Positions 1-11,389 of a stretch of 64,000 bases of DNA are shown in pieces. The notes below the pieces were generated by a model. It was given only the letters and a program-made list of their open reading frames with translations. It had not been told where the DNA came from and did not search any database. The stretch is from NCBI RefSeq assembly GCF_004664715.2, contig NC_051071.1, positions 8,025,231 through 8,089,230 on the forward strand, written 5' to 3'. Made by a program: the position numbers and the translations under genes. The DNA comes from Peromyscus leucopus (lineage: Eukaryota > Chordata > Mammalia > Rodentia > Cricetidae). Numbering within the stretch: position 1 is the stretch's first letter; every line of letters starts with the position of its first letter.

Positions 1-170
1 AAGAGGTTTTGTTTTTCATTGTTTGTTTGGTTGGTTTGACTTGGTTTTAATTTTTTCTCTTGAGGGTGGGATGCTGCAAAGGTGAAGGATGAAGGGATTG
101 GGAAATGAATGGAATTGGAGTGCATGATGTGAAATTTCCAGAGAATCAATAAAGAAATTGTGGTATAAAT
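1..170 (+). mobile_element. Rodent L1 3' UTR end (LINE)
   Basis: This is the purine-rich end of a rodent L1 3' UTR: a G/A-rich stretch, then the GTGCATGATGTGAAAT block and AATCAATAAA, which is how many rodent L1 copies finish. The 5' part lies outside the window or is lost. It abuts older L1M ORF2 sequence that continues on the same strand, so it appears to have inserted into that older element. Recognition is by eye; the subfamily is uncertain. Confidence 0.75.
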
Positions 171-374
171 ATATATGTAAAAGACATTACATTATCAGTA
201 ACTACCTTGAATATAAGTGAATTATAATTTAAATGAAAGTATACAGAGTTACTGACTGGATTGAAAAGCATGATTCAAATCTGTTTTACTTAGAAGAAAG
301 TGACATCACCTCTAAGGATATCCATGATCACCAAGGATTCCCTGTGTAAAGAGTCCAGTAAGACACTCCAGGCA

Positions 375-590
375 TTTGGAGCCTGTTGGTGAAGTGTTTG
401 CTACATATGCATGAGAACTGAACGTGGACCTGAAGCACTTGCATATAAACACAGGGTCCTGTAAAACATGTCTGCAATTCCATGCTAAGAAGAAAGTAGA
501 TGGATCCCTGGAGTTCCATACCAGGCTACCCTACCAGTTGGAAAGGCAATTATTCCAGTTCAGAATTACAGATGTGTACCACAACTGACT
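375..590 (+). mobile_element. B4 SINE, diverged
   Basis: The ID-like head (tgaagtgtttgct ... gcatgagaactgaac) followed by a B1-like tail (gtctgcaattcc ... agatggatccctggag) has the composite order of rodent B4. It is diverged and lies inside the L1M element. The boundaries are approximate. Confidence 0.6.
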
Positions 591-2199
591 TAGAAGCTAG
601 TTCTTCAACAGATAAATAAATGAAATATTAGCTAGACTAAGGGAAAGAGAAAGATGAGTCTTCTGTATAAAAACAGAGCTGGAAAAGGAGTGATGAGAAT
701 CAAACCACAGAGACATGGGAGGTCCTTTGAAATTATTATGAACCAAAGATTTGACAACCCAGAAGAAATATACAAACACTCAGACATACACACCTTGACA
801 AAACTGAATTTTATTAGGAAATAGAAAATCTTAACTAACCTCTAACAACTAATAGGATAGCTAGTATAATCTTGGGATCAACATTATCATTTCTAATAAC
901 TAACAAAACAAGTTTGTAGACTTAAGTAGGTTTATAGGTGAAACCTAATCTAGATTACTTTGTATGTTTCTTTTCACCTAATTTGAAAGTCATACCTCAA
1001 TATAGGAATGTCTTTGTCAATCACCATACTTGCTTCTGGTTAGCAGTTTGAAAGAGTCTCACCTTTGGCATGACCCCAAAAGCACAGTCAACTGATTTTT
1101 AACACAGGTGATATGGACACACACTAAAAAAAGAATGTCTTTTCAATTAGTGATGCTGGAACAATTGTAAATCCATATAAGGAAGAATAAAACTATATCT
1201 GTTTCTCACCAGTTATAAGTGAGGGTCTACATATAAAACCTGAAACTATGAAACATATTTAAAAAAAGCAAAACACCAAGAAAATACTTTAGAACTTTTG
1301 AATGGATGAAGTTTTTTTGGACAAGTCTTTAAAAATAAAGGAAACAAAAACTGAAATAAACAAAAGGGTTCTGGGAAAGCCCAAAGCATCTGTAAAACAA
1401 CAGAGACAGCCAACAGAACAGCAGAAAATACCTACAAATGTATGTCAGACAAGGGACCAATATTAAAATTATAAGGAACTCCAAAGATTCAATAACAACA
1501 CAAACCATCTACAAACTAATTAAAAAATGTCTAATAGGTCAAAATGGATATTTACCAAAAGAAGTGTACAAATGTCCAAGAGTTATATAAAAAAGTGCTC
1601 AACATAACTGATTTTCAGAGAAACATAGTCTAAAACCCTAATGTTTGTAGCTGTTCTCAAAGGCTACTGATGACAATTGTTAGTGAGAATAAGTAAAAAG
1701 AAACTCTCACACACTGCTGGTGGGAATATAAATTAGCACAGCCATTACAGAAAACAGCATGGAAGTTCCTCAGAAATTAAAAATAGAATTGCCATATGAT
1801 CTAGCAAATCTCACTGCTGGGTATATATCCAAAGAATATGAATCAGGATATCAAAGAGACATCTGCACTCGGCATTCACTGCAGTACTATTTATAATCAT
1901 CAAAAAACAGAAAGAACTTAAATGTCCATCATTTGATCAATGGATAAAGCATGTCATATATGCAATGGAATACTATTTAGCCATAAAAATAAATGACATT
2001 CTGTCATTTGTAGCAACCGTGACATGAGGGAGGATGATTATGTTAAGTGAAATAATCCAGGCTCAGGACTTCAAAAACAGAGTGATCTCATTCACAAGGA
2101 ATATAAAACATTTCATTTCATCATAGCTGATGGTAGAATATTGGTTGCCAGGTGCTAATGGGGAGGCAGTTGTGAAACTGTTGACAGGAGCAATTTCTT

Positions 2200-2589
2200 T
2201 TGCACTAGTATATAGTCATTGCTGTGACAAATACCTGATAAAGGCAATGTATAGATAGAAAGGTTTCATTTGGCTTACAGTTTAAGGGAACACACACTCC
2301 ATTATGGTAGAGAGAACACAGTGGCAAAAGTATAAGGCACATGGTCACATTACAGCCATAGCCAGAAGTCAGAAAGATGAATCTCAGTGCACAGCTCTCA
2401 GAACTTTTTAATCATATTTGCTTTTACCATCATAGTCAATCCAGGACCCCAGACCATGGGACGCTGCTGCTCACATTCAGTGTGAGTTCTGTGTCCTCAG
2501 TTATACATTTCTAGAGATAACATTATACACACATCATAGGTGTGCTTGCATGGTGTCCAGTCAACCTGACAATGAAGATTACCACCACA
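2200..2589 (-). mobile_element. MaLR solo LTR (MT/ORR1 type), antisense
   Basis: Read on the minus strand this is an ERVL-MaLR LTR. The + strand begins near 'cattgctgtgacaaatacc' (the LTR 3' end reversed), passes 'cacattcagtgtgagttctg' and ends in 'gtcaacctgacaatg ... accaccaca' (the LTR 5' end reversed). The element is about 390 bp, usual for this family. L1 3' UTR-like sequence lies on both sides, so it inserted into the L1M. No internal region is present. Confidence 0.7.
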
Positions 2590-2755
2590 AGGATGGAAGC
2601 AGCTACACTGGACACTTTGAAAGGGTAGAAGTTTGCACCATAGAGAAGTGATGGATGATTGAGGTGATGCAGTGTTTAATCTTATTTGAACATTACTCCA
2701 TCAATATGTACAAATTATATACTTTTATATATTAAAAATAAATTTTGAAATGATG

Positions 2756-3029
2756 TTTGTAGTCAGAACATCAACTAAATAACCTATATCCAATATTTAT
2801 AATGCATATTAAACTGAAAGTAAAACAGTGAAACCAAAGTTATTAAAATATTGATAAGATATATTTCTCAAAAACATAATTTACTTGGGTAGACAATAAA
2901 AAAGTTTTTGAAGTCTTAATCTTCTGGGTTATAACTCTGGCATTGACTGAATTAAGTGACAAAGGATATTCAAAAATGCAAAGCTAAAATGAATATAATT
3001 GTAATAGTATAATTATCAGTTGAATAGTT
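2756..3029. other. AT-rich sequence, nothing recognised
   Basis: Low-GC DNA between the L1M end and a MIR. I see no coding frame, RNA gene or repeat family. Confidence 0.5.
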
Positions 3030-3240
3030 ATTATATATCAAAGACATATTCCACACCTACATTGTCAGGTTTTAGACAGACATATTCTTCACAATAATTT
3101 TCAAATTTGACATTCTCTTCATCTTATAAATGAAGAAACTGGGACTCAGAGTTGATGTAATTCGCTCAAGCCACACAGATAGTGTAGCTTCCTGGTTCCC
3201 AAGGCTATCCTCCTCAGGCTCCTGCTATTGCCTGAAAGCT
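3030..3240 (-). mobile_element. MIR SINE, antisense
   Basis: The MIR core in reverse is clear around 3120-3180: 'catcttataaatgaagaaac' followed by 'gggactcagag' and 'gctcaagccacacagatag'. A short open frame over this stretch is a shadow of the repeat. MIR is an ancient tRNA-derived mammalian SINE. Confidence 0.8.
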
Positions 3241-3354
3241 TACACAGAAACATGCTATGTCCCTCCTAATTCATGTCTGATGCATAAGAACTACAGAATT
3301 TCCAGGCACAGTATCTAAGTATCTAATTTCCACTTCAGTATCTAAGAAAGTCAA

Positions 3355-3485
3355 TGGTTTTTTTTAAGAGAGTGTCTCATTTTTGTAGCTCGGTCTAGCC
3401 TCAAACTTGTATTTCTTTTGTCTCAGTCTTCTTCTTAATGCTGGAATTCCTGGCATGTGCACCAACCATCACAACATCACACCTG
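3355..3485 (-). mobile_element. B1-like SINE (old B1/pB1), antisense
   Basis: The order is T-rich tail, 'gagtgtctcatttttgtagc', 'ctagcctcaaacttgtatt', 'tgctggaattcctggcatgtgc', 'accatcacaacatc'. That is an inverted and diverged B1. The reversed tail (T-run at 3359-3366) is on the left, as expected for a minus-strand insertion. Confidence 0.65.
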
Positions 3486-4052
3486 TGTTACATGTAAATT
3501 TCTTCTGGCAATTTGAATATATCCAGGCTTTCACAGACTTGGGGTAGAAATGATGCCTCATTTATGGAAATGTTTTAATATCAGTGGCTTTTTGAACTAT
3601 CCAGTTTCCTTAAAATTTTTTTCTTGAATTCTTATCCCCACAAGTGCTCAGAGATAGAATCATGGTCCCCTGGCACCCATTTCCATTTCTCATGTCCTAT
3701 GCCAGAATGCCATTCTGCTAGACAATGGCATCTTGCATTATCAGTCACTTTCTCGTCAACGCTGCCACTAACCCAGAGCACTTTTAGTGAGAAATAGAGC
3801 TAAGAGCTTAGGCCTTCTTTCTCAGTTCTGTTTTTGTTCTTTATAATCTCCTGCAGACACTAGCAGGTTTGTTCCTTGAATGTCAAAGCCTTTCCTATGA
3901 CACTATCCCTATAGATTCTGGTTCCTAAACCTCCCTCTAGACCTTACATCTATGCAATAGCTTCACCTGGAACAGTTGTATTCTCCCCAGTCTCTATCTT
4001 CAGTATGTTTATTTTTCCTTACTGTTCAAGATTCCTCGTTGTTTATGATTAA
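3486..4052. other. Unique-looking sequence, nothing recognised
   Basis: Mixed-composition DNA without a coding frame or clear repeat. Parts of 3630-3900 have a pyrimidine bias, but I cannot assign a family. Confidence 0.4.
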
Positions 4053-4093
4053 CACATGTGTGTGTGTGTGCGTGTCGCACACGCGTGCGCATG

Positions 4094-4142
<49 letters not shown>
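4053..4142. repeat. Alternating purine-pyrimidine (TG)n-(CG)-(CA)n tract
   Basis: A TG run switches through a GC-rich alternating centre (gcgtgtcgcacacgcgtgcgcatgcg) to a CA run, ending in about 20 CA units. Almost every step alternates purine and pyrimidine, the composition that favours left-handed Z-DNA. The TG arm and CA arm are complementary, so the tract can also fold on itself. Confidence 0.95.
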
Positions 4143-4144
<2 letters not shown>

Positions 4145-4239
4145 TACATGCATTTAAACCCATTCAGATAAATTCCTAGAGTGATTTCAAGCATGAGGGT
4201 TCCTTAATTAAACATTTAAATTGAAATTTGAGATCATCA

Positions 4240-4515
4240 TTAATTCCCTCTCTTTCTCAAACCAGACACTACTCACTTATGTTTCAAAACCTTTGTAAAA
4301 CCTTTTCTGGTACCCACCCATGCCCAGCATAATTGGTCTTGTGTCTTTGACATAATCCACATTCTCCATACCATCCTTTATTTTAATAGCTTACTTAAGT
4401 AGCTATTTCCTTTTATAGATTCTGAGCTCCTGGAGGGAACAGATCATTTCTTACTCAACTAACACAGTGCTGGCATTCCCAGCATCATTCCTGGCTTGCT
4501 ACATTAATGAATGAA
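4240..4515 (+). mobile_element. L2 LINE 3' end, old
   Basis: The diagnostic part is 4420-4512: 'gattctgagctcctggaggg', then a pyrimidine-rich link, 'cacagtgctggcattcccag' and 'aatgaatgaa'. This follows the usual L2 3' end order. The upstream limit is uncertain. Confidence 0.6.
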
Positions 4516-4829
4516 ATAATTTGTTTCAGGAGCCACATGAGAAAATGTCTCCATATTCAATTTTAACAACTTGGGTTTTGGTTCCATACTAGTTCAAAGA
4601 AAGGCTTCAATTTTAATGGTGACCTAATAACAAAGACATAATGGTGAGTTCTAGCTCAATGTAACTTAAATGACTCCATTTCTGTCTAGAAACATTTATT
4701 GACTACATAATAGTCTTAAAGACTTAGAATGAAAAACTATTAATCTAAGAGCTACCAATCTTCAAAGATTAAAACATTATGCTATGAGAGAACAGGAAAA
4801 ATAGTAAATATCGTATATGGAGCTGAGAT

Positions 4830-5048
4830 TTATTCCTGTTTATTTATGTGTATGTTTCTCTGTATGAGTTTATATGTAGAACACGCATACAGGAGTCCAC
4901 GGAGCCTAGAAAAGGATGTGTAATCCATTGATACTGGAGTTGTCAGTGATTGTGAGTAGCTATGTGGATACGAATAACTGAATCCAGATTCCATGCAAGA
5001 ACAGTAAACATAAGTGCTCTTAAGTGCTGAATCATCTCACTAGTCCCA
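4830..5048 (-). mobile_element. B2-superfamily SINE, antisense
   Basis: On the minus strand the tRNA-like head is at the right ('tgctgaatcatctcactagtcc' on the + strand) and the tail at the left ('tttatttatgtgtatg'). The middle, 'gatactggagttgtcagtgattgtgagt', is a recognisable B2 landmark. It is diverged. Confidence 0.75.
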
Positions 5049-5999
5049 AGAGTGAACATGTTTCATTCAAGAATATGTACTCATCTATGCTTTAAAAGAT
5101 GAAGGAAGAGGGATTTTCTACATGTAAAACCTCAATGATCAAAGAATTTATGGAGTATCTAAGAAACAACAATTTAATATATATGACTGATTCATACATA
5201 ACGTGACAGAAATTGTAAAGGACAAGTATAGAACATTGATTCAATTGTTTCAACCATTTATAAACTGAATAATGCTAGGGGTTTCTGAGGTACACAACAC
5301 AACATTTCATGAAAGGGTTACACTTAGAATTTCTAGGGATAGGTACATCATTCCTATGTTCTCTTAGTCCTGATTCCTCTAATGGGTATACTCTTAGAGT
5401 AGATTAAACTCTTAGAGTAGGATTAAAACTGTCCTGGATAAAGAGGGCTGTGCTTTAGAACCTTCCAGAATGCTCACCTGCCATAGTCTTTCTCTGTGTC
5501 ATAGGGCTTAGTTGGTCTGAATCTTTCCTGGGCCAATGAATGTCAACAGCATTCCTGGCCTCTTTATAGTGAAAGCTGTATTCAAGGCAGCCTTATTTTA
5601 TGAAATGGTTGTGAATACAATGCACTAAGGCAATAGTTGGCTGGTGAGTGGCACATGAGAGCTTGAGTGCTGCTCAGTAGACATGGCTTGAGACTAATTC
5701 TTTGATGAGAAGGTTGTATAGAACATTTAAGTCTTATTACTTAAGAGATCTCTTGTTCAATTACTTAATGATACTAGCCTTTGCCGTGACTTTAATAAAA
5801 CTATATAGTGACATTAAAAGAGAAAATTTTTACCCATCCTTGCTATCAGAATACTTATTCTGACGTAGCAAATACCATGTGAGCAACCCTTTCTCTAATG
5901 CTAGCTCTTCATCTACTCAAAACCCTCAGTGTGGGTTATAGCACAGAGCCTCTTATGCCTTCTTTCCTAAGACCTTAGTCACTAATGGCTCAACTCCAC
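5049..5999. other. Unassigned sequence with a small tandem repeat
   Basis: No gene or repeat family recognised. An 18-19 bp tandem duplication (actcttagagtagattaa, then nearly the same with one added G) sits at 5390-5426. Confidence 0.4.
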
Positions 6000-6232
6000 T
6001 TAAAAATATCAAATTTATTTATTGTGTGAGTATGCACGTGCACGCGCACGGACACACACACACACACAGAGACACATACATACACCATGCATGTGTGAAA
6101 GTCAAAGGTCAACTTACTAAAGTTGGTTCTCACCTTTTATCATAAGGGTCCTAGGGATTAAACTCAGGTCATGAGGCTTGGCTCCAAAGTGCTTTTGCCA
6201 GCTAACTCTCAAATGCTTTAGCTAACTCTAAA
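6000..6232 (-). mobile_element. B3 SINE, antisense, with CA-rich tail
   Basis: On the + strand the reversed tail (tttatttattgtgtgag, then a CA tract at about 6040-6070) is followed by 'gtcaaaggtcaac', 'gttggttctcacctt', 'gggattaaactcaggtcatg' and 'aggcttggc'. This order is typical of inverted rodent B3/B2-class SINEs. The tRNA-related head is at the right edge and decayed. Confidence 0.75.
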
Positions 6233-6461
6233 AAGCAAGGGATAACACATCATGAGGCAGGTCTAATCAACCACTTATCTAACACATGTGTCATAATTAT
6301 TCTAAATCATGAAATTAATATTTCATCTTTTTCTTTTGTGGAAAGGATAATAAATGTTTTTATATATAAGGCTTTTATCCCAGGCTTGTTCCCAGCTCTT
6401 CTTCATTTTCTCCACTAGGAAATGGCTGTGATGAGGATTCCCAGAAAGCTCTCTCTCTGTC

Positions 6462-6479
6462 TACACACACACACACACA
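6462..6479. repeat. Short (AC)9 microsatellite
   Basis: Nine AC units, just upstream of a truncated B1. Confidence 0.9.
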
Positions 6480-6489
6480 TTTTTAAAAA

Positions 6490-6552
6490 GCCAGGTTTAG
6501 TGTGGCACATGCCTTTAATCCCAGCACTTGGGAGGCAGAGACAGGTAGATTA
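6490..6552 (+). mobile_element. Truncated B1 SINE (5' part)
   Basis: 'gtgtggcacatgcctttaat' followed by 'cccagcacttgggaggcagag' (split here for length) is the B1 promoter half containing A-box-like sequence. The match stops after 'acaggtagat'; the right part and A-tail are missing. Confidence 0.85.
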
Positions 6553-9004
6553 ATTATGAAAGTTAGTTGATTATGAAACGTCTGAATAAGGCTGCTAAAT
6601 CAGAATGGCCTCATTGCTTAGATATAATCCAATCATGCATGGCCAAGAATAGGTTAGAACAGCCAGATATTAAAAATCAGTTGCAACAGGAGTGTGTTAG
6701 TTTTTAACAACACCATCACATGTTAGAGAAGACCTTCAACTGAGCATTAAATAGGAGCAATGGCTTTAATGAGAACAGGCAATTAGTAAGACTCTTAGTA
6801 AGCTTGCAGCCATCTTGCAAAGCCCAGCACTGCTGATATGCTCAACTGCTGCTTAACTCAACCTTGTGGTCAACTCCAAAACCAATCAGCCTTCTTATTA
6901 TTAGGATATCCCTAACAATATGGTCATTATGTTGAATCTCTCTATGAAAATAAATGGTTTATACTATGTTATTTTCCCTCTTAATGACTTCATCAAAAAC
7001 AAAGAGGGGGAAAGGACTGTGGCCTTTGTAAACTATCTATATTAGGTACACAAGTGCTTAAATAGTTTGGTGGGAAAGAGAGCCCACAGAACATTTTCAC
7101 CACAGCACTAGACACATTTTAAAATGAGAATATATTCCCACAAATTACCCATGCCTTCTTTACCTCCTACCCAATCTCTTGCTACTCAAGTTTTCCCAAA
7201 ACAAATCTCAAGATTAGTGGAAATCAAAGAAACAGCTTTAGTTTCAGTCGAAGTTATACTTAGCTGCCTATATGAGGGCTCAGTTGTACTAGCAAGATCA
7301 CTGAGAGAAGCTGTCTTGCTTGGATTGGCACAAGATGAGCAGGTAAGCAACATAAACTGTGGGTGAGAATAGATCAGTATTGTGCGATCCCAAAGGACAA
7401 GCAGCCGGATGGGCTCTGCCATGCCAGATGACCAGCTATGGATATAACTCTAAATAGAGATCTGTGCTTGTCGTCATCCCCAGAGATACTGAGATCAATG
7501 TTCCATGGACAAGGCCACTAAACTGCACCATTAGAGCAGATGGAAGCCAGAGTTCCCATTCGCCCCAGCCTTTGGTTGAAGTTCATCTTTAGGTTACTGA
7601 GATCTAAATCTGTGAATTGTCCTTATCTCCTGCACATTTATGTGTAATGTCCTAGGGCAGGGGTCCTAAAGAAAATTGGAAACATCTGGTGAATTTAAAT
7701 AGAATTCCTGCAGTATTCTCTCCATATACATAGTCCTCCAAACCTCTATCCCTTTCAATGCTGTCCTCCCCCATTATTTTTCTGGATGGATTTAGGTAGT
7801 TCAATCTTAATAATCCTTGCATTCAAGGATTCACCCAAATTGATGATCCTTTTCTGAATTTCAATTCTTAAGAACAATCTTGTTCTGACCTGGTGATGGG
7901 CCCAATGGGACCCAATACTTCAAGTACAGATGGTTCTTCCAGTGAACAGGTCTCATCTTGGAAGAGAAAGCAACATGCAAGCCAGAGGCCTGAGATCAGT
8001 GAGGGCAGTGCCGCTACCTCTAAGCTGAATGCTTTAGATTCTCTGTCATTTCAGATATATTGCTAAGGAATTATGTTTTCTTAATCTCTAGTAATATCGA
8101 TAAAGTATCATATAAGATGTTTGTTGATATTTTCAGTTTTGTCAACGGATCCTTGAAGAAAGCAAAAGAACTGTGGCATTGTGTGGAATACAAATAGCTT
8201 CTGAAAAAGGAACATCTAGAAATTTCAAAACTAGGGTATCATGTGGGAATGTCACCTTGAAGAAACAAAACTTAGGACTTCCCACATGTATTGTCATATA
8301 TTGTCATTCATCTACTCATTCAGATGGTTATTAAAATAATCCATCCCAACACATTTTTAATTGTTCTTCATCAACCTGTTCTATCTCCAACCTCTCCAGA
8401 GTTTAAGTGGTTCAAGCAGAAAGCATATTAAAATGATTTAAGTACAATTTAACAGAAATAATAGATGACACATTGACCCACAAAAATTGCAATATGTAGA
8501 TCACAATTTAACTATTCATAATCTCATATACTTCAGCATAATACACTGATAGAATCATGTAAGATAAAAAAATACATGTAACAACACAAATAAGATGTAA
8601 AACTATTGAAGAAAACTAGGCAAAATATAACAGACATAGGTTTTATGTCTGTTGGTGACATAAATAGGTGAACCTAAAATAAACTTTTAAATTGTTTATA
8701 AATATTAGGAACATCTGCAAACGTAAATTTATTTAAAGTAATGACATAGGACATTAGTGTACTTCTTATTTTCTTTGTTTTGTCAAGAATTATTATCTTT
8801 GCCTTTTAATACACAGAATTCATTTTCATAGATATTTAAATTAGAATGCATACATAGCTATATATTTGCCAATGTCTAGACAGAATTCTAGGAAGATGCT
8901 CCATGTAATTACAGTTTATTTATAGGGAGATTATCAAACTGTACTTTGAAAGACCTGTATTTGAAACATGAAGAGAGATTAGGGTCCAAGCCTAAGCAAG
9001 TTTT
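6553..9004. other. Long unassigned stretch; one weak exon-like segment
   Basis: No recognisable gene or repeat. 7124-7420 is open on both strands for about 80 codons. At 7342 an AG|GTAAGC donor-like site ends a 152-base segment preceded by a pyrimidine-rich AG (7190). A 10-bp inverted repeat with a 5-base loop lies at 8629-8653. None of this is enough to call a gene. Confidence 0.35.
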
Positions 9005-9009
9005 CACAC

Positions 9010-9059
<50 letters not shown>

Positions 9060-9063
9060 AGAC

Positions 9064-9120
<57 letters not shown>
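9005..9120. repeat. Compound (CA)n(GA)n microsatellite
   Basis: About 25 CA units (9005-9055) pass through GACA steps into about 28 GA units ending at 9120. Open frames across it encode only His/Thr or Arg/Glu repeats and are artefacts. Confidence 0.97.
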
Positions 9121-9124
<4 letters not shown>

Positions 9125-9314
9125 GAACATTGGGAAGCTAGCTGCAGATGGCCAAAATAATCCTTCAAAGAATCAGACATTATAAATTCTATAAGAACCA
9201 ACCAAATATCCCTCTGCTTTGTAAATGCTTATAGAAATTTTTATAATATGAAAAACCGTGTTTTTCTTGGTATTAAGGCTATTCCATGCAATCCTCTATA
9301 ATAATCAACCCAGA

Positions 9315-9717
9315 GGTATTAATTAGGGTTACTATTGCTACAATGAAACAGCATTGCCAAAAAGGAAGTTGGGGAGGAAAAGGTTGATTCAGCTTCCACC
9401 TCCACATTGCTGTTCACCACCAAAGAAGTCAGGACAGGAGCTCAGGCAGGCCAGAAATGTGGAGGCAGGAGCTGATGCAGAGGCTACGGAGGGGTGCTGT
9501 TTACTTGCTTGCTCATCATGGCTTGTGTTTTCTTATAGAACTCTGAACTACCAGCCCAAAGATGGCCTCACCCACAATGGGCTGGGCCCTTCCCCATTAA
9601 TCACTAATTAAGAAAATGCCCTACTCCTGGATCTTATGGAGGCATTTTCTCAATCAAGGCTCCCTCCTTTCAAGTAACTCTAGTTTGTGTCAAGTTGACA
9701 TAAGACTAACCACCACA
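9315..9717 (-). mobile_element. MaLR solo LTR (MT/ORR1 type), antisense
   Basis: Read in reverse this is a well-preserved rodent MaLR-type LTR of about 400 bp. + strand landmarks in order: 'attagggttactattgct' (LTR 3' end), 'gtcaggacaggagctcaggc', 'gaggggtgctgttt', 'cacccacaatgggctgggcc', 'aattaagaaaatgccctact', 'gtcaagttgaca', and 'accaccaca' (LTR 5' end). A short open frame at 9354-9611 is a by-product. I cannot see the 5-bp target duplication. Subfamily not assigned; some libraries may name this repeat differently. Confidence 0.7.
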
Positions 9718-11389
9718 CCATAAGAAATATTTTACTGTGCTTAATGTGGAAATAGTATAGCCTTGAGATAAATTTATATAAGTAACTTATCCATGAAGAA
9801 TAAACCAAAAAATACTACCAGAGAGACTTTCATGATGTAATGTGACTACATTCACAAGGTGACTATCTCCATGATGTGGTTATCTTCATGATTTGTTAGT
9901 CACTAATGATACATGTCACCTTGTGACCTTAGGCTGTTTGCCAAGAGCCAAAATTAGAAGTCTTTCTTTATACTGTAAAGAAAAACAGGAATTTTCAGCT
10001 ACTATCTTAGTCATCGCCTCCAGATTTCCCCTATTTTTCTCAACAGTTCTATTTGCATGGTTTGGTAATTAATTGGATGTATGGAAAGAGTAAGTTTTAA
10101 ATGTTGAAATATCTATGTTTTATTATTTCTTTTATTCATGGGGACTGAAGAACGTTCTGAAGAAAGTTCATTTGTGATTGACCAACATGTAACACTCACT
10201 TTCTTCAATATTGACATTGATAATGTAGGAGACGACTGGTAACACTTTCTTAGCATAAATGCGTGACAAACTGCAACCACATGGGCTTTATCATCCTCCT
10301 CTTGTCTACTCAACCTTTACTTGGAAGCACTGGGATTTCCAAATGTGAAATCAGAAAGGGAATATCCTAGAGGGGAGTGCTGTGACAGGACTGTACACAT
10401 CACTGCCCTCCGCGGCTCTCTCAGTCTATCAGTGTCAGGGGCTTATTTCCACAGGAAACATCAGCAGGTTCACAAACGCCCAACAATCTAAGGACAGTTA
10501 TTTCAATAAGAGGGCCATAAAAATTTTAGCTATGAAGATGAATTCATTAAAAATGTGTAAATATAAACTAATATTTAGACTATTAACTAGTATCCAGAGT
10601 AAATTTGGCAGGCTTTTTCCCTGATACACTCCTCTTAATAATTTTCTTTCCTTATCAATTATAAAATGAATTTGAATTTATTTGTGTTTTCCTCCAAGTG
10701 ATTTTTTGCTTTTTTGTAAGCCTCTGAAATTCACTAAACAAAGATAATTCACAAAATATAAGAAGCAAATATTTTTGTAGCAGAGTAGTTATGTATTTTT
10801 CCTTGTTTGAGAAAGATGAGTCTTGAGAATGTTATCACTTTAGATTAAACATAACAGCAAAAAGTAAAATTCAGGTCTTATAAATCCTAGTTTAAGACAA
10901 TTCTAATTGCACCATAAATATTTATTCACTAAAAGTGTACCTAAGATACATTCTCCAAATAGGATATCATATTTTAAATTCAAATGAATGTAGTAACACA
11001 TGAGAAAGAATATTAAGTAAAAATACAAAATTAAGATTTTTTTGTATCAAACAATTTTTGAGCTACTTCATTTTAAGACATAATAAATAGCAATGATTTC
11101 ATTTCCTGTGTTTATCCAGCACATAGCTATTTACTTAAAAAAGGAATCTATCTGTTCATTATTCAGAGCTCAGCATCAATAGCTAACCTAAATAAAAATG
11201 CATATCTAAAAACTTAGGAAAATCAGAATCCAGAAAAATATTATTAGAAACCAGGGAAAGTAGCAACATAAAACTTATTTATCATTGTACCAAAGCTTTG
11301 TGAAACAATGAAAGGTAAAATTAAATCATCAAATAAAGAAAATACAAATGCAAAGGTCTAAGTTCAAATTTGTTCCTGAAGTTATCAGC
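9718..11389. other. AT-rich unassigned sequence
   Basis: No coding frame above about 80 codons and no repeat that I can name. 10850-11390 is very A-rich and could be more of the L1M that becomes recognisable at 11390. Confidence 0.4.

Larger units (their letters stand above)
171..2755 (+). mobile_element. Degenerate L1M: ORF2 through 3' UTR, interrupted
   Basis: An ancient L1 on the + strand, unreadable as protein. 171-310 resembles the start of ORF2; 590-1240 resembles mid ORF2 (the runs around 'agctagacta' and 'caactgatttt'); 1240-2130 matches the distal ORF2 region, including the 'cactgctggtgggaatataaatt', 'gggtatatatccaaa' and 'tggaatactatttagccataaa' landmarks shortened here by divergence. 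2590-2755 resembles the 3' UTR. A B4 SINE (375-590) and a MaLR LTR (2200-2589) interrupt it, and sequence is missing between blocks. It is a fossil with no function inferred. Confidence 0.8.

Noticed and set aside
9354..9611. An 85-codon frame inside the MaLR LTR.
   Set aside because: It lies wholly within the LTR in antisense and has no domain.
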